DNA of 40,380 nt, taken from contig JBFLXB010000003.1 of NCBI GenBank assembly GCA_040757335.1, positions 13,519 to 53,898 on the forward strand, in the 5' to 3' direction. Shown piece after piece: positions 24,212-30,926 of the stretch. The notes beneath the pieces are model-generated. The model was not told the origin of the DNA. It did not search any database and saw only the letters and a list, made by a program, of their open reading frames with translations. The DNA is from Nitrospirota bacterium. Lineage in GTDB: Bacteria; Nitrospirota; Nitrospiria; 2-01-FULL-66-17. Position numbers and translations under genes: made by a program. How positions within the stretch are numbered: the first letter of the stretch is position 1; every line of letters begins with the position of its first letter.

Positions 24212-24982
24212 ATGGAATTGGCTCCACTTACACGGTCCTCTGACGCTATTTCCTTTATCAAGTCGCTGGAACAGGAAATCTTGGCGCACGAGGCCGTGCG
24301 GCATCCGTTTCTCGCGCGGTTCGCTTCGGAGCCACTGACCGTGGCGCAGGTTCGCGCGTTCGGGCTCCAGCACTATCAGCTCGTCAAAGTCTTTACCACC
24401 TATATGACGAATCTGCTGCCGAAGATTCCGGATCGCGACGCGGCGGAGTTGTTTCGCCACGTGTTCGACGATGAGTTCGGAGCGGTCAGCGGGCGATCCG
24501 CTGCGGTGGGCCAAGCCACGATCTTTCGCAGCCACGTGCACCTGTATCGCGATTTCTTGTCCGCGCTCGGGGTGCAAGAAGAGGAGTGGGGTCGGGTCAA
24601 GCCTTTGGCCGAGACCGAGGCGTACATCAGGGGCCACCTCGCGCTGACGCGGGACGCGGATTTCCGAGTCGGCCTCGGCGCCGTGGGGCCGGGCCATGAA
24701 TTTTCCATTCCCACCATGTTTCAGTCATTGGTCGCGGGGATCCGGCGCAATACCGACTTGAGCGACAAGCAGATCGAGTACTTCACGTTACACATCGAAG
24801 AAGACGTGGAGCACGCCGAGGTCTTCAATTCGCTGATCGCGCGCCACGCCGGGACCGAGGAAGGGCGGTCGCTCATTCGCGAGGGCGCCATGCGTTCCCT
24901 GAAACGGCGCACGCTGTTCTGGGACGGGCTGTCTCGACACGTGTTTGGCCCCGTGCCCAGCGGAGAAGGAGGACGAGCATGA
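24212..24982 (+). CDS. Heme-oxygenase-like fold (TenA/PqqC/CADD-type) protein
   Basis: 256 residues, all helical. It opens SLEQEILAHEAVRHPFLARF and includes LQHYQLVKVFTTYM, typical of TenA/PqqC/CADD relatives. Helix residues YFTLHIEEDVEHAE give an H-x3-D-x2-H set (His194, Asp198, His201), and Glu88, His107/109 and Glu163 could complete a di-metal site as in heme-oxygenase-like diiron oxidases. It may therefore be an Fe-dependent redox enzyme; the substrate is unknown. The ATG at 24212 has no clear ribosome site. Its stop overlaps the next start as ATGA, so it is translated with the four-repeat PCP_red protein. Confidence 0.82.
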   Translation: MELAPLTRSSDAISFIKSLEQEILAHEAVRHPFLARFASEPLTVAQVRAFGLQHYQLVKVFTTYMTNLLPKIPDRDAAELFRHVFDDEFGAVSGRSAAVGQATIFRSHVHLYRDFLSALGVQEEEWGRVKPLAETEAYIRGHLALTRDADFRVGLGAVGPGHEFSIPTMFQSLVAGIRRNTDLSDKQIEYFTLHIEEDVEHAEVFNSLIARHAGTEEGRSLIREGAMRSLKRRTLFWDGLSRHVFGPVPSGEGGRA

Positions 24983-25968
24983 GCCAATCGTCCGACACCC
25001 AGATCGTGTGGAGCGAAGCCGCGATGGAGCGGCTGAAACTCGCCCCGATTTTTTTGCGCGGCATGGTCAAGAAGCTGGCCGAGAAAAAGGCCCGCGAGCT
25101 GGGGATTGCGGTGATCACGGCGGAACATCTGGCCGAGTGGAAGAACACCTCGATGGGCGGCATGGGCGGGGAGGCGGGTCTGAAGGAAGCCGCGGACCAG
25201 ATCGCCAAGGGACAGCTCCCGTGGACCCAGGCGGCCAAGCAGCGCCTGGCAACCGCGCCCGGGTTCATGCAGGACATGGTCCGGCGGATCGCGGAAGACG
25301 TCGCGCGCGAACGCGGACACATGGAGGTCAACGTCGAGTTGCTGGAGAAGGTCGAAGAGCTCGGCGCGCTCGACGACGCGAAACCGCGTGAAGAAATGCC
25401 GTGGACCGAGGGCGCCACGGCCAAGCTGATGAAAAAGGTGGAAGGCACACCGCCCATGGCCACCGAATTCGTGGTCCAGATGCTCAAAGCCGACGCGGAG
25501 GACCTGGCGCGCAGCCTGGGGGTGTCCGAGATGACGGAAGACGCGCTGACCAAGGTTTGGGAAACGCCGCAGAGCGACGTGCGCTGGAGCGAAGAGGCGT
25601 GGGCGCGGCTACAGACCTCGCCGGATTTCGTGCGCAGCGGCATCAAGAAGGCCGCGGAACGGCGGGCGCGCAAGGCGGGCGCCACGGTCATCACCTCGGA
25701 ACTGCTGACCAAGTTTCGCAACGAGGCCATGATGAAGGCCGTGATGCGGATCCGCAAACTGGGCTACACCGAGCTCACGTTCGACGCGTTCGACAAGGCC
25801 AAACAAGAGGTCAAACGCCTCCAGGGCAATGAACAGGCGGAGAGCCGATTGGAAGAGATCCGCGCGTACATGAAGAAAAAGCCCCATGTCGGCGTGCTCG
25901 GCGAGGAACTAATGACGCGTTTCCGGAAATACCTCAGAGGCGAAGGAGATCTCAAGATTGGTTCTTAA
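24979..25968 (+). CDS. Protein with four PCP_red repeats
   Basis: 329 residues made almost wholly of tandem units that start with a W[ST]..A...L motif: IVWSEAAMERLKLAPIFLR (about 10-54), LPWTQAAKQRLATAPGFMQ (80-126), MPWTEGATAKLMKKVEG (140-195) and VRWSEEAWARLQTSPDFVR (202-246). The third is divergent. The C-terminal ~80 residues are helical and charged, with a partial unit (LGYTELTFDAF). It is known only as a PCP reductase family protein; no catalytic cluster-binding part is present. It overlaps the heme-oxygenase-like gene by 4 bp. It may be a scaffold or tetrapyrrole carrier for that enzyme. Confidence 0.85.
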   Translation: MSQSSDTQIVWSEAAMERLKLAPIFLRGMVKKLAEKKARELGIAVITAEHLAEWKNTSMGGMGGEAGLKEAADQIAKGQLPWTQAAKQRLATAPGFMQDMVRRIAEDVARERGHMEVNVELLEKVEELGALDDAKPREEMPWTEGATAKLMKKVEGTPPMATEFVVQMLKADAEDLARSLGVSEMTEDALTKVWETPQSDVRWSEEAWARLQTSPDFVRSGIKKAAERRARKAGATVITSELLTKFRNEAMMKAVMRIRKLGYTELTFDAFDKAKQEVKRLQGNEQAESRLEEIRAYMKKKPHVGVLGEELMTRFRKYLRGEGDLKIGS

Positions 25969-26003
25969 GTGCCTGTCCGAGTCATCGATCAGCTGAGCCC
26001 GTT

Positions 26004-26124
26004 CAGGCTGCTCAAAAAGTTCCGGCTGCAAGGCCGCAGGGAGGAGGAAACCGGAGCGTACTGGGTCGTACGTGAGGATTTCCGACGACCGAGAACGCCG
26101 CAGACGGACTTTTTCAGCAGCCTG
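26004..26124. repeat. Palindromic intergenic element B
   Basis: Left end CAGGCTGCTCAAAAAGTTCC (26004-26023) is nearly the inverse of the right end GGACTTTTTCAGCAGCCTG (26106-26124). The centre on the minus strand is CCTCACGTAC, a 6-nt loop, GTACGCTCCGG (plus 26051-26077), the same as element A. It ends 13 bp before the nikR start, so it forms that gene's leader. No gene is seen in it. Confidence 0.82.
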
Positions 26125-26137
26125 CTGGAGCGCTCCC

Positions 26138-26572
26138 GTGCATGAGAGCGCCGACCACGGCGGCCCACTCCAGCGCTTCGGCGTGTCGATCGAATCCCAC
26201 CTGCTGGAGCGCTTTGATCGCGTCATCGAGCAAAAAGGCTACACCAACCGCTCCGAGGCAATCCGCGACCTGATCCGCGATTCCCTCGTCGAACAGCAGT
26301 GGGACGAAAACCGCGACATTATCGGGACCATCACCATTGTCTACGATCACGAGGTCCGCGAGCTCTCGGACACGCTGACGGACCTCCAGCACCAGCACCA
26401 GAAACTCTTCCGCTCCACCCTCCACATCCACCTGGACGAGCACAACTGCCTGGAAGTGCTGGTAGTCCAGGGCAAAAGTAAAGACGTGAAGTACGTGGCC
26501 GATCGCCTGATCGGCACCAAGGGCGTCAAGCACGGCAAGTTCACGATGACGACGACCGGGAAAGATCTCTAG
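26138..26572 (+). CDS. nikR: Nickel-responsive repressor NikR
   Basis: 144 residues from GTG 26138, with GGAG (26127-26130) at 7 bp. The N-terminal ribbon-helix-helix is [20 protein letters not shown] followed by [16 protein letters not shown]. The C-terminal ACT-like domain carries the square-planar nickel ligands at the family positions: a His in DLQHQHQK (85 or 87), then His96, His98 and Cys104 in [13 protein letters not shown]. The tetramer binds DNA when nickel is bound and shuts down uptake genes. A dyad at 26699-26727 upstream of the next operon is its likely target. Upstream sequence is element B, so it may lack a normal promoter of its own. Confidence 0.93.
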   Translation: MHESADHGGPLQRFGVSIESHLLERFDRVIEQKGYTNRSEAIRDLIRDSLVEQQWDENRDIIGTITIVYDHEVRELSDTLTDLQHQHQKLFRSTLHIHLDEHNCLEVLVVQGKSKDVKYVADRLIGTKGVKHGKFTMTTTGKDL

Positions 26573-26679
26573 TCTAGTCAAAGGCCTGCTCCGGGCCCCA
26601 GATTCCCTAGCTGCTTATAAGTCTAAAATCCCCTATTTTCTGAGCGATTCGCTCTTCTAGTAGCACGAAAATAAAATTG

Positions 26680-26709
26680 TTGACACGGAAGGTGCAGTGG
26701 TGCTATTTA
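26680..26709 (+). promoter_or_regulatory. Strong promoter for the porin/SBP operon
   Basis: Consensus -35 TTGACA (26680-26685) and -10 TATTTA (26704-26709) with 18-bp spacing. It lies in an AT-rich stretch unlike the surrounding GC-rich DNA. Confidence 0.7.
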
Positions 26710-26727
26710 TTTTACATACGTAGCACC
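26699..26727. promoter_or_regulatory. Candidate NikR operator
   Basis: GGTGCTA (26699-26705), 15 bp, TAGCACC (26721-26727): a perfect 7-bp dyad that covers the -10 and the start site. Its layout is like the GTGTTAC-N14/15-GTAACAC sites described for a Geobacter NikR. One extra half-site, TAGCAC, lies at 26661-26666. With nikR just upstream, nickel-dependent repression of the porin/SBP operon is a reasonable inference. Confidence 0.6.
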
Positions 26728-26737
26728 AAGAGAGGCG

Positions 26738-28027
26738 ATGATGCAGGTGCGATGCTGCTTGTGGGGAATGGCGGTGACGATGGTGGCAATGCTTGGTGTG
26801 GGCTCACCGAGCATCGCCGCGGACGACGACGTGTGGAAAGAGATCGAGGGGCTGAAAACGCGCCTAAGGGCGCTAGAGGAGGGGAGCGGCGCTGCAGAAC
26901 CCTTCCAGGGCGAGGCCGCAGGTCACAGGCCCCACCCGCTGCACTCGCTGGCGAAAACAACCCTCGACGGAGACATCACCATGATCGGCCAAACGACCCC
27001 GTCAGTTGCCCCGGGCCCGCAATCGGAGGGCACCATGTCGGTAGACTTGTTCTTTGAACATCAGGTTAGTGACGCCGGGCTGGTGCTGCTGCACCTCGAT
27101 GTAGCTCAGGGACAGGGGTTTCAGTTTTTCCCGGTATTTGTCGCGCCGAACGGGAATCCGACTGGTTCAAACAACGACATCGAAACGTTCGATGGTCAGA
27201 CGGCGATCCACCTGGCTCAAGCGTACTATCACCACCATTGGTTCACGAAGCGGGTCGAATTGACCATCGGCCAGTACGACCCTACGGCCTTCTTCGACAC
27301 CAATGCCTACGCGAACAGCGAGCGCACGCAGTTTGTCGCTCCGGCGTTTGGGACGAATCCGGCGCTCGAATTCGGAGGAACCGGCAACTTCTACGGATTC
27401 GGAGGCGTGTTGGAGATTCGACCGGTCGAGCCCCTCACAATGATTCTCGGCGTGATGGAGGGTGACGGTGATTACCGCGAGATGTTTACCCGGCCGTGGT
27501 CAATTGCAGAGGTGGATCTTGACCTGGACGCGTTCGGCCGCGAAGGCACGTACCGGTTTTTCGTGTGGGCAAACCATCGCCATCACGAGCCGGCGTTTTC
27601 ACTCGATCCGGATTTTCGGAACCGCGGCTGGGGTTTCAATTTCGACCAGGCGGTTTCCGCGCACGTCGGGATCTGGGCACGCTTCGGCGTCCAGGACGAC
27701 CGGGTGGCGTTTTTCGATCGGTCGGCGTCCGTCGGGGTGCAGCTGGGAGGCGGAGGTATCGGGCGTCCGCACGACGCGTTCGGCGTGGGATACGGCCTCA
27801 CGATGATCGGTGACGAGTACCAGGCGTCGCAGGCCGCGGCCGGGGCCCCGCAGTTCGACGCAAACGAAGGGTATCTTGAGGCCTATTACCGGTATGTGCT
27901 ATCAGGGGATGGCGAGCGGATCGGCGTGGCCGTGTCTCCCGACGTGCAGTATGCCACGAACGCGGGCGGCGATCGGTCGATCGACCCGATCATGGTGTAC
28001 GGGGTGAGGTTTCAGGCGTTCTTTTAG
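26738..28027 (+). CDS. Outer-membrane porin, metal-regulated (module 1)
   Basis: 429 residues (the ATG at 26741 is equally likely, being better spaced from AGAGG). A signal peptide (about 1-27, ending PSIAADDD) is followed by a short coiled coil (WKEIEGLKTRLRALEEG) like those that trimerise porins. Beta strands then alternate to the end, closing with VMVYGVRFQAFF, whose terminal Phe is typical for barrel assembly. It resembles OprB/OprO-type porins in layout. Histidine clusters are notable (YYHHHW, ANHRHHEP, GHRPHPLH). It is the first gene of an operon with the ZnuA-like gene 16 bp downstream, behind a NikR-like operator. It probably lets nickel or a nickel chelate across the outer membrane. 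Confidence 0.8.
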   Translation: MMQVRCCLWGMAVTMVAMLGVGSPSIAADDDVWKEIEGLKTRLRALEEGSGAAEPFQGEAAGHRPHPLHSLAKTTLDGDITMIGQTTPSVAPGPQSEGTMSVDLFFEHQVSDAGLVLLHLDVAQGQGFQFFPVFVAPNGNPTGSNNDIETFDGQTAIHLAQAYYHHHWFTKRVELTIGQYDPTAFFDTNAYANSERTQFVAPAFGTNPALEFGGTGNFYGFGGVLEIRPVEPLTMILGVMEGDGDYREMFTRPWSIAEVDLDLDAFGREGTYRFFVWANHRHHEPAFSLDPDFRNRGWGFNFDQAVSAHVGIWARFGVQDDRVAFFDRSASVGVQLGGGGIGRPHDAFGVGYGLTMIGDEYQASQAAAGAPQFDANEGYLEAYYRYVLSGDGERIGVAVSPDVQYATNAGGDRSIDPIMVYGVRFQAFF

Positions 28028-28043
28028 ATAGGGGAGGCAGCGC

Positions 28044-29024
28044 ATGTTCTCGATCAGGTCGTGTCAAAGGGTTCTCAGCCTCACGGTACTCGCCGCGGTG
28101 ATCGTCGCAGCGCCGACGCTTGCGGCGGACACGGGGAAGAAGATCAAAGTGCTCACCACCGTGGCGCCGGTCACGAATATCGTACGCAACGTGGCCGGTT
28201 CGAACGTGGAACTGCATGGGTTGATACCGGAAGGATCCGACTCGCACACGTTCGAGCCGGTGCCCAGCGACGTGAAGTACATCGCCCAGGCCGACCTGAT
28301 CATCGTCAACGGTTTGCACCTCGAAACACCGACCATGCACCTGACCGAGGCGAACAAGAAGAAGTCGGCCATGGTGGTCCGGTTGGCCGACCAGACGATC
28401 TCGCGCAAAGAGTGGGTCTTTGATTTCTCGTTCCCGGAAGATAAGGGCGATCCCAACCCCCACCTGTGGCTCAATGTGGCGCACGCCATGAAGTACGCGG
28501 AGCTGGTGCGTGAAGCTCTCGTGAAGGTTGATTCCGCCAACACGGCGGCCTACGATGCGAACACCGCGGCATACCTGGCCAAGCTCAAGCAGCTTGACGA
28601 GGCGATCCTGGCCACAATGAAGACGATCCCCGAAAGAAATCGGAAACTCGTGACGTACCACGACTCGTGGGCGTATTTTTGTCCGCGTTACGGGTGCAAG
28701 GTGATCGGCGCGGTCCAGCCCTCGGACTTCGCCCAGCCCACGCCCCAGGACATGGTGGCGTTGATCAAACAACTGAAAGCAGAAGCCGTACCCGCGATTT
28801 TCGGTTCCGAAGTTTTCCCCAGCAAGGTGTTGGATCAGATCGGCCGAGAGGCGGGGGTAAGGTTCATCGACACGTTGCGCGACGATGATTTGCCAGGAGA
28901 ACTCGACTCCCCGGAACATACCTACGTTGGCATGATGAAGGAGAACGTCGAAACCATGGCGCGGGTGCTGGGGGGCGACTCGTCCTTGATGAAGAACATC
29001 GATCCTGCCAACGTGGGACGCTGA
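28044..29024 (+). CDS. ZnuA/TroA-family metal-binding periplasmic protein (module 1)
   Basis: 326 residues. GGGGAGG (28031-28037) precedes the ATG. A signal peptide ends at about residue 28 (PTLAADT). Family metal ligands are in place: His68 (SHTFEP), His140 (NPHLWLN), His206 (TYHDSW) and Asp276 (FIDTL). The His-rich loop of zinc-type ZnuA is absent. A pair of cysteines in YFCPRYGC (213, 218) is not typical. ABC ATPase and permease genes do not follow: the next gene is convergent, with stops 4 bp apart. It may feed a transporter encoded elsewhere or act as a metal buffer. Cognate metal is uncertain (Ni by context; Zn or Mn by family). Confidence 0.88.
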   Translation: MFSIRSCQRVLSLTVLAAVIVAAPTLAADTGKKIKVLTTVAPVTNIVRNVAGSNVELHGLIPEGSDSHTFEPVPSDVKYIAQADLIIVNGLHLETPTMHLTEANKKKSAMVVRLADQTISRKEWVFDFSFPEDKGDPNPHLWLNVAHAMKYAELVREALVKVDSANTAAYDANTAAYLAKLKQLDEAILATMKTIPERNRKLVTYHDSWAYFCPRYGCKVIGAVQPSDFAQPTPQDMVALIKQLKAEAVPAIFGSEVFPSKVLDQIGREAGVRFIDTLRDDDLPGELDSPEHTYVGMMKENVETMARVLGGDSSLMKNIDPANVGR

Positions 29025-29028
29025 ACTC

Positions 29029-30237
29029 TCAGTAAGCCAGGACTACACCCACCACGCCGGTGTAGGTCTTTTCAGGATGGTTCGCGTCGACGGGCAGCAA
29101 GTCGTGCGTGTACTCGGCGAGAAACTTCACGTTTCGGAGGTGGTAGTACGTGACGTTTGCCGTCAGGGTACGACGGTCGAGCGCGGGCAGATCATTCGAT
29201 GAGACCTGGTTGTACAACAGCACACCCGTCCACCGGTCGCTGAAATGGGTGTCGGCTTCGATGAATCCGCCGCTGTGATCGACGGCGGGTTCGCCAGGCG
29301 TGAAGGTGGGGTGGTCGTCGTGTCCGAAGATCCAGTTGGCCCGTAGGTCGGCCCGCCGGCCGAGCGGCACGGACAGGTCAGGACCGTACCGGTAAAAGCG
29401 GTTTGATTGGCTAGTGAGCAGGTCCTGATCCTTGCCGTGATAGCCGAACACACCCAGCGTCATCCAGGGTAGGTCTGCGGCAATCCGTGCCATCTGGTTC
29501 TTGTAGGCATTCGTATCGAAATTCCCGTTGTCCAATTGTCCCAGCCCATTGCCGTTGGTTACGCCCGCCATCAGAAACGCCGGGCCGGCCGACCACGTGG
29601 TCAGCGCGCCACGGTCGTAGGTCAGTTGGAATCCCGGCGCGGCGTCTCCGGTCGCAGTGTTCACTACGTTGGTTGTGTAGATCGAGATGTCTTGAAACGT
29701 CAGGCGTTGCTCCCGCGGGTAGAACGTGTCCATGACCTGGAACTGGCCCACCACCGCGTCCCAGTCCTGGTTGCCGAGGTTGTTGAAATAGAGAAACGCG
29801 TCTTCGACCCCCACGACTTCACCGCCCTCGGAAGCCAGAAAGTAGAAATAGTACGTGAGGTCCTTGGCCAGATAACCGGTGCTGAACAATTTGACAACAA
29901 GGGGAGATTCGAAGTCCGTGGTCACCGCGGTGTCGTTACGCGCGCGAAAGTACCCGTCCGCACGGATCCCGAACATCGGGCTGGTCGGCAGATTGAGCAG
30001 GGGATCTCCGGTCTCGACCGCCTTCCCTTTGGGATCCTCGCCGGGAAACTGGTACCCGTTGCCCGCGTAGTCCTGCCCGAAGTCGTTGAGCTTGGGGAAC
30101 GCCACGTGGCACATGACGCAACTGACGTTGTACCGCCTTGCGAAGCCGGGGTTGGCTTCGGCCAGTTCCGCACACGCTCCAAGAGATGCGATCCCAATCA
30201 GGACACATTGGGCGAACCGCCGAAATCCATTCATCAT
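29029..30237 (-). CDS. Monoheme c-type cytochrome fused to an outer-membrane barrel (Cyc2-like layout)
   Basis: 402 residues. After a signal sequence (about 1-28) comes a single heme-c site in NPGFARRYNVSCVMCHVAFP (CXXCH at 40-44), then KLNDFGQDYAGNGYQFP. The rest (about 75-402) is a beta-barrel-like sequence with alternating aromatic strands, ending TYTGVVGVVLAY. One N-terminal heme plus a porin domain is the layout of Cyc2, the outer-membrane Fe(II) oxidase. The FAR...C..CH..FP.LN.FG..F..NGY pattern resembles that heme region. It may pass electrons across the outer membrane, but plain porins with this motif also exist. It has its own promoter (30278-30307). The start is ambiguous between adjacent ATGs (30237, 30234). 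Confidence 0.8.
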   Translation of the reverse strand: MMNGFRRFAQCVLIGIASLGACAELAEANPGFARRYNVSCVMCHVAFPKLNDFGQDYAGNGYQFPGEDPKGKAVETGDPLLNLPTSPMFGIRADGYFRARNDTAVTTDFESPLVVKLFSTGYLAKDLTYYFYFLASEGGEVVGVEDAFLYFNNLGNQDWDAVVGQFQVMDTFYPREQRLTFQDISIYTTNVVNTATGDAAPGFQLTYDRGALTTWSAGPAFLMAGVTNGNGLGQLDNGNFDTNAYKNQMARIAADLPWMTLGVFGYHGKDQDLLTSQSNRFYRYGPDLSVPLGRRADLRANWIFGHDDHPTFTPGEPAVDHSGGFIEADTHFSDRWTGVLLYNQVSSNDLPALDRRTLTANVTYYHLRNVKFLAEYTHDLLPVDANHPEKTYTGVVGVVLAY

Positions 30238-30277
30238 TTCATCATTACATCAGGTAGGGATGATTCACGTGCGTAGC

Positions 30278-30307
30278 ATCTTAGGTTCGTGTTGCGATCC
30301 ATGTCAA
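30278..30307 (-). promoter_or_regulatory. Promoter for the cytochrome-barrel gene
   Basis: On the minus strand: -35 TTGACA (30307-30302), 18-bp spacer, -10 TAAGAT (30283-30278), leader about 35 nt. An imperfect dyad (30259-30280) overlaps it. That dyad ends in CGTAGCATC, close to the CGTAGCACC of the NikR-like operator. Confidence 0.6.
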
Positions 30308-30355
30308 GGCGAACCCGCACCTCGCAATCCGTCGTCTCGCCTTAACTCGCGTGCG

Positions 30356-30385
30356 TTGACGACGGCAGCCCACCCGTAGTATGGT
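30356..30385 (+). promoter_or_regulatory. Promoter for the small exported protein and czc genes
   Basis: -35 TTGACG (30356-30361), 18-bp spacer, -10 TATGGT (30380-30385). The ATG at 30393 is only 7 bp after the -10, so the message would be leaderless. A perfect dyad, GCCCACC (30368-30374), 8 bp, GGTGGGC (30383-30389), overlaps the -10 and looks like a regulator site. Confidence 0.5.
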
Positions 30386-30392
30386 GGGCGCC

Positions 30393-30815
30393 ATGATTCG
30401 TCGTTTCCGTACAGGGATGCGCCTCGTGACCGTCTGGACCGCGGTGCTCGCGCTCTCGGTCTTGCCGTTCGTACACGCGCACGCCGGGGTCCCGTGGTCC
30501 CATACGGGCGATCACGCCCATCCCCCGATTGTTCACTCCGTTTTTGCCTCCGACGAGGCTGCGCATCCCCTGACGGAGCCGCAGCGTCCCGCTCCCGGTG
30601 AGGCGCTGGCAACTGCCCCGCATGACCTCGGATATCAGATCGAGGTCGTCTCGGGCATGGCCATTCCCCCGATGCTCTTTGAAGCGGGCAAGGCGGGCGT
30701 GCTCCCGACCGTGTCCGCGACCCATCAACCGGTTCCCGCCGAGGCGTTGCCACCGCTTGGCCTCATCGAGACCTCGGCTGCTCCCCGCGCTCCACCGTCT
30801 CCGTCCCTCTCCTAA
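30393..30815 (+). CDS. Small exported His-rich protein of unknown function
   Basis: 140 residues. A hydrophobic signal (about 10-26, LVTVWTAVLALSVLPFV) is followed by six histidines in 21 residues (28-48), including SHTGDHAHPPIVHS. The rest is Pro/Ala-rich with little predicted structure. It is not a family I recognise. The position, 111 bp before czcC and on the same strand, suggests a periplasmic metal-binding helper for the efflux pump. The ATG at 30393 has no ribosome site and lies next to the -10 (leaderless reading). Coding status is supported by the signal and the intact frame, but not by homology. Confidence 0.6.
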   Translation: MIRRFRTGMRLVTVWTAVLALSVLPFVHAHAGVPWSHTGDHAHPPIVHSVFASDEAAHPLTEPQRPAPGEALATAPHDLGYQIEVVSGMAIPPMLFEAGKAGVLPTVSATHQPVPAEALPPLGLIETSAAPRAPPSPSLS

Positions 30816-30843
30816 GTTTTTCCATTTCAACGGTGTGATCTCG

Positions 30844-30878
30844 ACAGACGCGTAGTGAGCGCGTCATGACGCGTCTGT
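30844..30878. promoter_or_regulatory. 9-bp dyad in the czcC leader
   Basis: ACAGACGCG (30844-30852), 17 bp, CGCGTCTGT (30870-30878). It lies between the small His-rich gene and czcC. It could be an RNA hairpin or an operator. Confidence 0.4.
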
Positions 30879-30926
30879 GCCGTCTGTTCGGATCGAGCGT
30901 GCGCGGACTCGCGCAGGAGCGTGTGG

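Noticed and set aside
23303-25968. A real protochlorophyllide reductase (BchB/ChlB)
   Set aside because: Only the small PCP_red domain is present; the large nitrogenase-like catalytic part and its cluster ligands are missing.
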